A stretch of DNA of 64,000 bases from Ephydatia muelleri (taxonomy: Eukaryota; Porifera; Demospongiae; Spongillida; Spongillidae): positions 8,103,892 through 8,167,891 of the forward strand of contig JABACO010000014.1 of the NCBI GenBank assembly GCA_013339895.1, written 5' to 3'. The notes under the pieces are model-generated. The model saw nothing but the letters and a program-made list of their open reading frames with translations, was not told the DNA's origin and made no database searches. Positions 45,080 through 56,525 of the stretch are shown piece after piece. The translations under genes and the position numbers were made by a program. How positions within the stretch are numbered: the first letter of the stretch is position 1; every line of letters starts with the position of its first letter.

Positions 45080-45777
45080 GTTACAATTAACTGTTCCTGT
45101 CACAACCCATTGCCAGAAATTTCGGACATCGACCCATAACTCTGGCTAGGAATTGAATATCAAAATTCTACTTTCACCGTTACAATAGTATATGTAAGCT
45201 AAGATTTATCAAAACACGCTAATTATTAAATGAATTAATTAACGTTCTTTACAACAACAAATTTTATTTTAAGTACCTGTATGAGAAGAGAGTTATTTGT
45301 CGTATAGTCTTTTAGTATAATTTTTTAGTTTCGCTTCCGTGTATTGATTGTTACGCATGCGCATTGCGGCACCGTCATCGCGTTACTAAAAATGGCTCTT
45401 ACATCACTCCCGATGGGGACCAGATACCTGACTTTCTAGTCCCCAGACTCGTGTAGCCCCTCCTTCCATTCTTTGTTTTTTGTTTACCCCCCTCTCCCCC
45501 CGGTACGTTTCTTGAGTTCGAAGCTCTTTTCGTCATGATTCGTACGTGTAGGCTCGCCATCTCATGGTCATGGCCATCTTTGGTTGAAACCGATATACGG
45601 ACGTACGTGCTAGGTGCGCCTTCATTGGAAGACCTTTATCGGGCGACGGGGCTGAGAATTTGACCTCCGGAGTGGCCACGAAAAGGGTGGATCGGACTAG
45701 GCCATGCTAGACGAACATTGCCCCGAGGCTGTTTCTGAAGACCACGTGGATCGTTTTTCACAACACCGACTATACTT
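45080..45777. other. No gene recognised before the assembly gap
   Basis: Mixed sequence between the palindrome end and the N run. ORFs crossing the gap are not meaningful. The long terminal repeat of the downstream gypsy element could lie here or in the gap, but no copy was found 3' of the element. Confidence 0.5.
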
Positions 45778-45877
45778 NNNNNNNNNNNNNNNNNNNNNNN
45801 NNNNNNNNNNNNNNNNNNNNNNNNNNNNNNNNNNNNNNNNNNNNNNNNNNNNNNNNNNNNNNNNNNNNNNNNNNNNN
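45778..45877. other. Assembly gap, exactly 100 N
   Basis: A run of exactly 100 N is a usual placeholder for a gap of unknown size. The order and distance of the parts left and right of it are therefore scaffold claims, not contiguous sequence. Confidence 0.99.
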
Positions 45878-45959
45878 GGGTTATCACCACAGGTAGCAAC
45901 CTGGCAAAGAGCAATCCAGAGCTAGCAGAAGGGATCAGGACTGAAAGCCTCACAGGAGC

Positions 45960-48900
45960 AGAACTTTGCCACTATGAAGAAACTCACTGAGCGAACTGAA
46001 ATCGTTTGTTGCAACTGGAATCGACTAACACTGGTCGAGCACCCAGAAGGCAAGGCTGTTTCAAGTGTGGACGTTTTGGCTCTAGCTAGAACTGTAGCAC
46101 TAAGATGCATTCAAGCAATCACCGTTTGGAGTATCCTTTGAAACTATGGGGGAGGCTATACATACATCTGTACCAAGTAAGGGAAGTGGTCGTATCCTTA
46201 CAATTCCCAGTAAAGGCCCCGGAAACTGTTTTGTGCAAGGATATTTGGCCAACATACCGTAAGCTTCTTAGTGGAACAGGGGCTATGTAACGGTTGTCAG
46301 GATGATGTTTGGGGTGAAACTGAAGGTGGAGAGCTAGATGCATGGGAAGGAACAGAGAGGTTAATTGATGCATCTGGGCACCCCATGAGAGTGATGGAAT
46401 GAAAATGACGTCCATCAGACTTGGGGATGGGGTTCACACATCCAGTCATCGTGGTGGAGGGATTACCTATGGAGGCGCTCTTGGGGATGGATTTTATCCT
46501 ACAAAATGGTTGCGTGTTAGACCAGCTGAAGGAAAAATCATTGTCAGAAGTAAACCAGGTATGACACTGACACTGCAAGGAAAAAACACCAAAATGCTAC
46601 ATAGTGAAGAAACGCACCACTACATGTGTCACACTGAAGAATACTATTAGAATTCCACCCTTTCATGAAGTAGATTTAGTGGAGTAGTGGGAGATTTGGA
46701 GCAAGGACCCTGGCTGATAGACTCTACAGGTCTGTCAAAAAAGGCAATCCAGGTTGCTAATGCTCTTTTTTACCCAAGAATGGGACAGTACCAGTGCGCC
46801 TGATGAATCTAGCAGACAGCCTGTGACAGTGTATCGTGGGGACTCCTTGGCAAGGATGGAACTACTGAAGAGCAGTGAAGGGGTGACTATAGGGAGTTTG
46901 ACCACTGAGTCCATCAGTACAACCTCACCGATCACACCAGAGAAAGAGGCAAAACTCTGGGATTTATCACAAAGGATGGGTACAGGACTCAGTTTAGAAG
47001 AGAGAAAGCGTGTGTTCGATTTGCTGGTTAAGTACGAGGCAGTCTTCCCTCAGAAGAATGAAATAGGCAAAACAAAGGTACTGCAACATCAAATCTACAC
47101 TGGAGAGGCACAACCCATTCGACAGAGACCCCGAAGAGCTCCCTTCCACCAACGAGAGGAGAGCAGGAGGGTATTACGGAGATGCTGGTAAAAAAATCAT
47201 TCGCCCATCTTCCAGCCCCTGGGCATCCCCTGTAGTTTTGGTGAAAGAAAGACGGATCACTACGTTTCTGCATTGATTTCCGGAAACTCAATTCACTGAC
47301 ACGGAAAGACGCATATGCGCTTCCAAGGATTGACGATACCCTCAACTCTTTGGCAGGTTCGAAATGGTTCACTACCCTCGATCTGGCCAGTGGATACTGG
47401 CAAGTTGAGATACGTCCTGAAGACAAGGAGAAAACTGCATTTTACACATGATGGCCACTTTGAGTTTAATATGATGCCTTTTGGATGTGTAATGCTCCGG
47501 CCACATTCCAAAGGCTCATGGACCTCGTACTGGCTGGGGTACAATGGTCATCTTGCTTAGTGTATCTGGATGATATTATCGTCATGGGACGATCATTTGG
47601 GGAGCATCTGGATAACTTAGGCATGGTACTCGCTAGACTCAAGGCCGCAGGGCTGACTCTGAATCCAGAGAAGTGCAGCTTCTTTCAGAAGAAAGTACGC
47701 TATCTGGGACACATTGTTTCCGAGCAAGGAGTAACTCCGGATCCAGAGAAATCTAATTTGGTTGCTGGATGGCCCACACCAACCTGTTTGATAGAGTTAC
47801 AAGGATTTCTGGGTCTGGCAAATTACTACAGACTTTCATTCATGGTTACGCTGAAGTTGCCAAGCCCTTGCATGAGCTGTCCCGAAAAGGACATGACTTC
47901 AAGTGGACAAAGGACTGTGAAAATGCTTTTAGTACACTAAAGATGAAGCTCACTCGTCTCCCATTTTAGCGTACCCTGACAGCTCCAAACCCTTCATTTT
48001 GGATACGGATGCCAGCAACCACAGCCTAGGAGTTACTATACTCTCAAATCCATGATGGGAAAGAAAGGGTTGTTTGTTTTGACAGTAGACTACTCAGTAA
48101 GGAGGAGCGGAACTACTGTGTGACTCGGAGAGCTACTGGCAGTTGTGGTGTTCACAAATAAATTTCGTTCCTACCTGTTGGGCAGACCATTTCGCCTCAG
48201 AACAGATCACGGTTCACTTTTGTGGCTACACAACTTCAAAGAGCCAGAGGGTCAACTTGCGAGGTGGATCGAGAAGCTTCAGGAGTTCGACTATGAGATT
48301 GTACACCGAGAAGGTCACTATCATAGCAACGCTGATGCCCTCTCTCGTACTTGCAATCAACGAAAGTGCCCTGTACATGGTACAACACACATTGCAGTGA
48401 CACCTGTTGTATTACCTGAGGCTACATCAGACAAGGGTATCTCCAGCTTGCAGTTACAGGATCCGGACATTGGACCAGTTTTAAGGCGATACAAGGAAAG
48501 TGTGGAACAGCCAGAAGTTGAGCAGACCAAAGGGTTTAGTCCTACAACACGGGCCCTATTCCAACAATGGACGCAGTTGAAGTTGAAGGAGGGAATCCTG
48601 TATCGTCAGTTCGAAAGCCAAGATGGATATTCTAGCAGATTGCAGTTGATTGTTCCAAAGTGTCTTAGGGAGGAAATGCTAAGACAGCTGCATGAAGGCC
48701 CAGTTGGAGGTCACTTCGGAGAAGATAAAACTTTACATAGGTTACGGGAACGATTCTACTGGCCAGGCCATCAAAAGACGTAGCCAGCTGGTGTCGCACT
48801 TGCAAGGATTGCGCTGCTAGAAAAGGTCCAGCACCCAAGAGGAGAGCCCCATTGACCCCTATTAAGGTTGGATCCCCGTTGCAAATGGTTGCAATGGATT

Positions 48901-49757
48901 TTCTGGGCCCATTTGTGGAATCCGAAGAGGGAAACCGGTACATCCTTGTGGTGGGAGATCATTTCACGAAGTATATGTCAGCATATGCTCTTCCTAATCA
49001 GGAAGCTAAGACGGTAGCGAGAATCCTTGTAGAAGAATATTTCTGCCAGAATGGATTCCCAGAGCTCTCCATTCAGACCAAGGACCACAGTTTGAGTCAG
49101 ATGTGATCGCAGAGTTGTGCAAAACCATGAGTATCCAGAAAACTAGAACTACACCATACCATCTGGCCTGCAATGGAGAGATAGAGAGGTTTAATAAGAC
49201 ACTGTGTGACATCCTGGCTACTGCTTTGGAAGGCTGCCACTTCACCTGGGATAGGCATATCAAGTTGGCCTGCTTTGCATACAACACCAGTGTGCATGCT
49301 TCAACTGGCTATACACCCTTCTACCTTATGCATGGGTATGAGGCCCGACTTCCAGTGGATATCTTGTGTGGAACACCCCAGCAGGACAATATCTCACATA
49401 GTGAATATGTAGCTAATTTACAGAAGAGGCTAGAGCAGGTGTTTGCTAAAGTTCGTGAAAAGACAGGACAAAGTCAGTTACGGCAAAAAGCGTACTATGA
49501 CAAGAAAGTTCATGGTGAAAGGTTCAATACAGGAGACTTAGTGTGGCTGTGGAATCCTGCTGTCCCAAGAAAGAAGGGATACAACTGCAGAAAGTTACAC
49601 AGAGCCTGGCAAGGACCTTTTGAGATTACCAAGCAGCTTTCTGATGCTACCTACAGGATCCAGCATACAGCAAAGAGAAGGCAACGTCAGGTGGTTCACT
49701 TTGATCGCCTCTTGTGTATGCTTGGCCCACGGAGCTATGGGATAATTTGGGATATTA
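45960..49757 (+). mobile_element. Ty3/gypsy-type LTR retrotransposon, decayed gag-pol
   Basis: In order: a truncated zinc knuckle (CFKCGRFG, about 46050), a protease-like stretch whose active-site motif is damaged (about 46255-46290), the leader into RT (46754-47191), RT with YLDDIIV at about 47560-47580 in the ORF 47485-47940, RNase H (about 47970-48350, ending HREGHYHSNADALSR), the integrase zinc module (about 48660-48830), the integrase core (MDFLGPFVESEEGN from about 48890; CNGEIERFNKT at about 49170) and a GPF module (AWQGPFEITKQLS, about 49600-49640). Frameshifts and stops lie at many joints, and the second integrase Asp region is altered (QTKDHS). No LTRs were identified. Domain order RT-RH-IN is that of Ty3/gypsy. 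Confidence 0.88.
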
Positions 49758-49767
49758 ATTTGTATTC

Positions 49768-50463
49768 GGAAACTGTAGCTCTCCACATCAAGTGCATATT
49801 ATTCAATCTTTGTTTTCATTTGGCATAATTATGGCTGTTACTGTAACAATAGCCATGATAGCAGTTCTCCAATTCATGGTACTGCAGTGTGGTAAGCGAG
49901 TTATTAAGTTGACATATGTGATTGGTTCTTATGCGGTCATGTTAATACTCAGCTTTAGTGTCAGCAGCATATTCTTTAACAAGGGATCTACAGAGATTCG
50001 TGGATCGCACTGCAAAGGTGATGCTGGACCATTCAATACAGCTGTTTGGATCTTACTTGCTGGTGTAGTTCCACTTGCACTAACGGTACTGTTTTCAATA
50101 TTAACGTGTTTGAAAGTGAAGAAAAACGTTTCTATGGAACATAACTCTGTCGTACAATCAGTGATTCTTCTGAACACATTTAATGTTGTGACATATTTAG
50201 TCCTACGGGTAGGTGCACTACTTGTGTACTTCACTGTGGTAAGCATTAACCCGTCCAAAAACACTATATATCTGTGGACCTTGCTGGCCAGATGTATTGG
50301 AGAACTCAATTATCCCTTATCATTGTGCTCCATCCTGATTGTCCATTCAGGTATTCGAAGTAAAATATGCAACTGTTGCAAAATGTCAACTCCCAGAACC
50401 AGGGATTCGCCCAAGGACAACCACCATTACTTGATGTTCCATACTGGCAGCAGCAGCATTTGA
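49768..50463 (+). pseudogene. G-protein-coupled-receptor-like exon, five membrane segments
   Basis: The frame opens after a possible acceptor (CTGTAG at about 49772) and gives about 230 aa with five hydrophobic segments: around FGIIMAVTVTIAMIAVLQF, YAVMLILSFSVSSIFF, WILLAGVVPLALTVLF, TFNVVTYLVLRVGALL and GELNYPLSLCSILIV, then a Cys-rich tail KICNCCK. The order fits TM3 to TM7 and the tail of a seven-helix receptor, though the usual DRY and NPxxY motifs are not clear. Exons for the N-terminus and TM1-2 are absent; the gypsy element ends directly upstream. It may be a 3' exon whose partner lies beyond the gypsy insertion. Confidence 0.5.
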
Positions 50464-50574
50464 TGTCGACCAGTAATCGGGATGCCTCTACTCTGTAAAC
50501 GTTGTACTTAAATGAATACTCTTCTTAATTACTTTTTTTTACAGTGTACATGTGTGTATATTTGTATTTGACAC

Positions 50575-50859
50575 ATGCATTTTGATCGCTCAAATGGCAA
50601 GATGCAGATGCAGAGTTGGATTCACTTAAGAAGGGTGGGTGGAGGTTATTGGAGAATACTGCACATATTCATAGGACTGCTGATATTTGCAATAATCATA
50701 ATTTTGTATTGTAACATGCATGCATCAAAACTCATTATCAGACAGAAGTGCCATAGTCCGACTAACATTGCCGGCACAGAGGATTTCGTTTGTAGTCCAC
50801 ATGGAAGATGCAGTTGCTGTATACATGTATGTGTAGCTGCAGCTATGTACCTTATATAG
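50575..50859 (+). other. Short ORF with one membrane segment
   Basis: A 94-aa ORF has one strongly hydrophobic stretch (ILHIFIGLLIFAIIIILYC) and several Cys in its second half. No family recognised. Two C runs (50946-50960, 50992-51006) follow downstream. It could be chance. Confidence 0.25.
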
Positions 50860-51363
50860 TTTATGAATAATAATACTAATTAGTAACAAAGGTTAGGGGA
50901 TTGATACATCGTTCTAGACAGATATGTAATGCCTGTGTCGCAGTACCCCCCCCCCCCCCCCGTCAACCTTTATTTCTATGACACATTGTTCCCCCCCCCC
51001 CCCCCCTGTACATATTGCTATGCAACTATCTCTCTCTCTACCCCCTCCGCACCGATAGGTATCTTTGTCCCTTAAAATGCTTCTCACATCTTGAACTGGA
51101 TAAGATAATGCTTGCATTTGATTAGTTTCTAGAACGGGGATCTTTATGCAGCGATGTGTACTATACAACAGGCTGCCTGTACGTGATAATGTTAGCCCTA
51201 CATGCTATTACTCTTCTCTGCATTGCCACTTGGCGATCAAAGAGAATCTTCTTCTCATTTGCGTATGATAAAGAGAACATCTACTTAAAAAAAAAAGGCT
51301 TGCTTTTGTGATGGAACGCTTCTGATTTTTTTAATAGGCTTGGCAAAACAGTTAAATCCTTTC

Positions 51364-51515
51364 ACAGGGAAAAAAAAAGCGTCGAATCATTTAGAAATCA
51401 TTGCGTGATTGAACAGAAAATCACACAAAATCACACGCTTCTATTGATTTTCGTGTGATTTTCTGTTCAGTCACGCAATGATTTCTAAATGATTCGACGC
51501 TTTTTTTTTCCCTGT
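51364..51515. mobile_element. 152-bp foldback MITE
   Basis: The two arms of about 63 bp start ACAGGGAAAAAAA and end near ACAGAAAATCACAC. They are near-perfect reverse complements and enclose about 25 bp that itself repeats AAAATCACAC. No coding capacity. A target duplication was not identified. Confidence 0.85.
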
Positions 51516-51884
51516 GTTTAATCAATCATATTCGTGGGGACACAGCATCCAATTTCGGGGTGAGAGGGGTGGAACACGGGGTCCGCGTGGACACTTTTCC
51601 TGTGGGACAGTATACTGAGGCTCGGACAGCGAATTATTACGTGCCGGACAAGGACACCGGCCTGACAGCCCGCGCCGGCTTGGCAGGCCAACGGCAACAG
51701 TCAGAAAAATCATCAATAGATGTCATGGCCTACTTCCCCAATGCTGGAAGCATCAATTATGCTAAAGCACAATGCATGGATGCTTCGAAAGAAATCAGCC
51801 AATGCTATTGTTCAATCTGCTATAAATAATAATCAGTTACATATTTATTCACATCTATGATCAATCCCACCAACCACTGCATCG

Positions 51885-52990
51885 TTGGAAGCTTTTGCCA
51901 AGTTTGATGATGATGTGCTTCACTGCTTAGAGTGCTCAGTGGAGATTGAGCTAACCCCACGGGCCTGTAATCAAGCCAAACTGGGTCTCAAGTACGGAGG
52001 GCTAGGATTGCGCTCCCTGGCCATGCATGCACAAGCAGCCTACATTGCTTCCTTTTCTACGTCATTAACACCAATCCAACCATCAGAACTGACTATGCAG
52101 TGCCTCTGTGATGCCATCATGGTGTTCAATGGGAAGGTAGCATGCTGTGAGCAGCTCTCTGTAGATGTACTAGCTACTTCTCAGCATCAGCACAAGCTAT
52201 CCTCAGCCATCGAGAAAGCTGGCTTCCTTTCTTTGCTTGATGGAGCATCCACAGTAGACAAGGCCAGACTACTAGCCATCTCTGCTCCCCAAGCACATGC
52301 ATGGCTGAGGGCACAGCCATCTCCAAAATTGGGGTTAGACCTGCTGCCCAATGAAGTCCAAGCCTTAGTGAAATGGGGGCTCGGGCTTCCAGTTTTCACT
52401 GATGCAGATGCCTGCTCACATTGCTCCCAAACCCTAGACATCCATGAGCACCATGCCCTGATATGCCATGCAGGGGGTGATGTAGTCACAAGGCACAACC
52501 ACCTTCGTGACAGCTTTGCAGATTTCTGCCGTAGGGCTTGTCTTGCCCCTGAACTTGAAAGAGGTTGTGGGCTCACCTCAACAAAGGACAAAACACGTCC
52601 GGCTGATGTGTTGGTACCTAACTGGTCTCTCTCACGTTCAGCAGCATTTGACCTGAAGGTCATCAATCCGCTCAACTCAAACTTTTTTGGGAGTGAGCAT
52701 GACCTCAGGTTATACTGCTGAGCTGGGAGAGAAGGACAAACACTCCAAAAATGACATTCCCTGTACAGAGAGAGGTTGGGTCTGTGTCCCATTGGTCGTG
52801 GAGGTATTTGGTGGTTGGGGAAATGAGGCACAAGAAACCCTCTCAAGGGTTGCCAAAAAGCTAGCCATCAGAACAAGTTGTTTCTGGCCTGAGGTGTTAG
52901 CCTCAATGTACTGCCGCCTGGGCATTACACTGATGCGCCAGAATGCTAGGGCTTTACTTGGAAGAAGATCCACAAGTGAAATCGATAAAG
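51885..52990 (+). mobile_element. LINE C-terminal region with restriction-like endonuclease
   Basis: A 278-aa ORF (51885-52721) includes LGLKYGGLGLRSLAMHAQAA, the region after the RT, a C-x2-C...H-x4-C finger (CSHCSQTLDIHEHHALIC), then VTRHNHLRDSF and RPADVLVPNWSLSRSAAFDL. The finger, R-H-N and P-A-D...FD-L-K-V are the layout of the C-terminal endonuclease of R2/R4/NeSL-type LINEs. A frameshift at about 52685-52710 leads into the tail KNDIPCTERGWVCVPLVVE and RQNARALLGR (to about 52970). The family is that of the tails at 6437-6900 and 63040-63594. The RT is absent. A roughly 330-bp piece upstream (51500-51830) is unassigned. Confidence 0.75.
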
Positions 52991-53238
52991 CTCAGTATTT
53001 AGTTTTATATAATGTGTATATCGATCTGAGTAGTTTAAATATCATGTATGGTCAAATACATATAAATAAATACTTTGTGTATCTTTTATTATTTCACAAT
53101 CGACATATTATCTTCACTACTACTTTAATAGTTGAATTCTGAACAAGAAAAAAACTTGATCTGTACATGTACAAATAAGTCATATACTGTATGCACGTAT
53201 TGATACATCGAGGGGGCGTGATCCGGCCTGACAGGTCA

Positions 53239-55165
53239 TAGTCTCGTTCCCAGACGTATAAATGGTTTATACGTCTGGCGAAAATAGGTCAAATTTCGTA
53301 GCACAAAGGAATGTAATTAACAAACCAAGTCACGCGCTAAAAATGCAATTAAGAATCCGTACAGCAGACTTATGTCTACATGCTATAATATCCACACACC
53401 ACGTAGCTGACATGTACAATCAAAGGTACAATATGTTACCTCCATACATGGGCGTATGTACCTTAACCCCTGACAGTCTTGCAAAGGAGGCCACACCGAA
53501 ATGGTTCTTTTCGAGGGGGAGGTGGGGTATCTAGCTTAATCCCTCACACTCTTACATTAGAGGCCACATCTACTAGGCTCTATTTGGCGGAAGTATGTTA
53601 AAAAAAAAATTCATTTTGAACATTTTTGACATTTGCATTTCTTTTCACACACATCACAGCACAAACATGTATTCAGCAAGTTACTTAAACCTGTAGGTGT
53701 ATCTACAACAAAGTCTTCAATGATTGTTTGCCTTCTACAATGCTGTTCATGTAAGCAGAATAACTTCATGCTGTCTTGAATGTGCTGAAATAGCTTTTTA
53801 GAAGGGATATACAGAACAGCCTCAGAATGCAGCCCATCTCTTTCGGCATGCCCAGTTTCTTGTACATACTCCTCTAGGTCAGATGGTGGTGGACCCCAGT
53901 GAATAATTTTGCAAACATTTGGGCAATTGATTCCCATCCCAAATGCCACAGTTGCTACTACAACACGAAGAACTTTTCCACAGAGCAAAATGAGAGTAAA
54001 ATGTGCTTCTTAATGTCAGGAGGTACGCAAGCAGTGAACATATCAACAAGTTGGAATATTGACAAATCTCTGGCACCAACAGGTTCTGTTATTTCTGTTC
54101 GAAGCTTGGACCATAAATACAAATACACAGAAGAACAGTCATCATATAAATGGCAGTAAATTATAACTCTTCCCATTTGTACTCTTTATTGTCGAATAGC
54201 TCCTACCAATGAAGAGAATGCTTCTTCGATGCATATGATTGTTGGATTACTGTGTATTTGATTTTGATGTTGGGTCTGTCAGGTACATCCACAACATAAA
54301 CATGCAGGGTTGTCCATCCCAAGAATGCGGCTAATGGTTCTTTGTGATGGGCTAGTAGCAGTAGCTGTTAGAGCCATCACATTTACCCTTTGTGGTAATA
54401 TACTCTTCAATGTACCCAGCTGAGAGAAAGCTACTCTGAACGTTTCACCCCTATATTGGCAAAGAGGAACGCAGGTACTGTAAATAGGTTGCATGCATTA
54501 ATTGACACTGACCATGTCTTCACACAATGTGCCTCATCTACAACAAGGCCAACAAGCTCTTGATATTCTGAGCTGGAGAGAATCTCATCCCAGCGCTCGT
54601 CGCATAAATATCATCTCGGGACTAACTGGTACTTACCCCTGTAAAGCTTACCCTCCATATCATTAGGAGAACCCTCCTGCAATGCTTCGCCTGCCGTAAT
54701 ATTCCTCTCCGTCGCACTTCTAACTTGATCTTGCATCGATGATACTCACCACTACTACGGCACTAGAACGATCGCGGGTACCGATGTTAGTTGCTGGAAT
54801 ACCTCAGGAAGGATTGCGAAGCACAACGACTTCCACTGCCACAGACAAAACCGTCTCGGCCTTTTAAAAAGCTAGTGATGACATTCTTCTGATGAAGACG
54901 TAGCGCTGGGTATCCAAGCTTTAAAACAGCGCTCGACATGGCGGATTCTATAGAAGCGTCAGAATGCATATTCCAGCAAAACAATTGTGAAAATTAATCG
55001 TGGTATATAGTGCTTGGAATGTAATTACAAACCATTTGTCACATGACTGGGGTAGTGTCACATGATTGCTAGCATCTGATTGGTAGCGACAAAATTCTGT
55101 CGCTGTGCTACGGAATTGGACCCATTTTCAAGTATAAACCATTAATACGTCTGGGAACGAGACTA
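53239..55165. mobile_element. TIR element carrying a RecQ-like helicase, 9-bp target duplication
   Basis: The left end starts TAGTCTCGTTCCCAGAC at 53239 and the right end is its reverse complement ending at 55165. Similarity continues inward for about 70 bp, through TTTATAC and up to CGTAGCACA. The flanks are the 9-mer GACAGGTCA on both sides (53230-53238 and 55166-55174). Inside, the only recognisable gene is a minus-strand RecQ-like helicase; no transposase is present. A 9-bp duplication is usual for Mutator-like elements, so this may be a non-autonomous element that captured a helicase, or an unknown type. The right flank is rich in GGCCTGACAGG-like repeats, so chance identity of part of the 9-mer must be considered. 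Confidence 0.75.
53611..54984 (-). pseudogene. RecQ-family DNA helicase, decayed
   Basis: From high to low: KLGYPALRLHQKNVITSFLK (RecQ motif 0 region), a damaged Walker A (the LPT before GSG is gone and a base is missing before KSLC), YQELVGLVVDEAHCVKTW (DEAH box, about 54510-54600), VNVMALTATATSPSQR (motif III, 54494-54279), GRVIIYCHLYDDCSSVYLY and a motif V/VI region VATVAFGMGINCPN and QETGHAERDG (53988-53611), then a Cys-rich tail CLCCDVCEKKCKC. In active RecQ the last motif reads Q-x2-G-R-x-G-R-D; here two of those residues are changed, including an Arg needed for ATP hydrolysis. Several frameshifts occur. The protein would lack the RQC and HRDC domains. Confidence 0.8.
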
Positions 55166-55469
55166 GACAGGTCAGGCCAGGTCTCTGGCCTGTCAGGCCG
55201 GCCTGACTGGCCGGCTGGCCTATGGCAGCCCTGATCTAATGAAATGCCTGCTGACTGTGGGTCATGCACCCAAACACCTACACTATGGGGAATACCATGT
55301 ACAGCAATTTTGCACGTTCTAACAGGGAGAGTGCTTAGGGAAAATAGCGCATCAAAACTAGATAATGTTGCTAAAAGGATGGATATGGAATTACTATAGG
55401 TATACGGCCACAAACGTGCAATCATGTATGTATGTTTACGCATAACTGAAAGGGACCTAATGCATGTTT

Positions 55470-56010
55470 TTTTCAAGATTTCAAATTCTTTAATATTCTA
55501 GAAGTCTGAAATGACATTGTTTCGCACTGAGAATCGGAGTATCTATCATGGAGTTGTAAGGCACTGAATTTGTAATTAGCCATACATTTAAACGCAGGCG
55601 TTACATTTCTATTGCGCGTACGGAAATTTCTATAATGTGTTTTTTTTCGCGGCCATATGATTGTACGATGTGGCCGTATTCCCTAGCCAGTCCAAAAGCG
55701 AGTGATCAGAAAAAGCTATTAGAAGTTTTATTTGTCCATAACGGAGTAATGTACAGGTATCAAGAAGAAAAGAAAGTCCGTACATTTAGATGTGCAAAGA
55801 AACATATAGGATCGTTTAAGCGAAACGGGACATAGTGCATACATCATAAAATTTCCAGTACGCGCAAAAGAAATGTAACGCCTGCGTTGAAATGTATGGC
55901 TAATTAAAAATTCAGAGCCTTACAACCATGACAGATACTCCGGATCACGTTTGTAAGAAGCAATGTGCAGAACATGTCAAAAATTTCGAAATCTTGACCT
56001 TTTCGCGAAA
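55470..56010. mobile_element. Foldback element of about 540 bp with long imperfect inverted arms
   Basis: The left arm (about 55470-55640) and right arm (about 55840-56010) match as inverted repeats over about 150 bp, with the best-conserved stretch around TAGCCATACATTT, CGCAGGCGTTACATTTCT and GGAGTATCT. The arms differ by scattered substitutions and small gaps. The centre holds a 66-aa ORF. It lies about 300 bp to the right of the RecQ element. Confidence 0.8.
55635..55835 (+). pseudogene. Possible FLYWCH-type zinc finger fragment
   Basis: The ORF between the foldback arms reads KLLEVLFVHNGVMYRYQEEK then VRTFRCAKK. The L-x5-G-x-x-Y...W/F-R-C pattern resembles the first half of FLYWCH fingers, which occur at the N-terminus of some Mutator-like transposases. 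The second Cys/His half is not clear. Low certainty. Confidence 0.3.
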
Positions 56011-56446
56011 CAATCCCATATAATTATATCTTTCGCACCTGCCTAGCCGTTCAATTCATCCATTCACACCAAACAACCACGTGGCTGACAAACCGTTCTA
56101 ATTAGAAAAATAGGGTGCATGGTTTGAGATGTATGCATGTTCTTGGTAAGACTACTTTCCATTGCTCTCAGAAGGATAATGCCATAGCAATAATGCCAAT
56201 GAAGCCCGTTGTTAGGCCGTTTTAACAATGTATCATAAGTGTAATAATGTGTACCCGATCTTTGTTTTAGCAGCTAGTGTACAAGCACGTATACGTAGGT
56301 TTTGTGGTCAGTTTTTGTCGGATTGATACGCCAACGACAGTGCTACCATGCAAGGATATACTTGTTGCTACCGACAGAAATGAACTGCAGCGGTAAAATG
56401 GGGCCCCAAACACCCATTATTACGCTATAGGGAATAGTAAATTCAA

Positions 56447-56525
56447 CCGGAATCACTTTTGGCAGAGGCGGATCACTTTTGGCAGCCAAAATTGGTCCGA
56501 CCGGATCAATTTTGGCAGCCAAATC
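56447..56525. repeat. Short repeats GGATCAxTTTTGGCAG next to the duplication border
   Basis: Three to four imperfect copies of GGATCACTTTTGGCAG and one inverted relation (TTGGCAGCCAA) lie about 120-200 bp left of where the second copy of the large duplication begins. Confidence 0.8.

Noticed and set aside
45636..45953. ORFs of 73 and 105 aa crossing the N run
   Set aside because: They include unknown bases and have no meaning as proteins.
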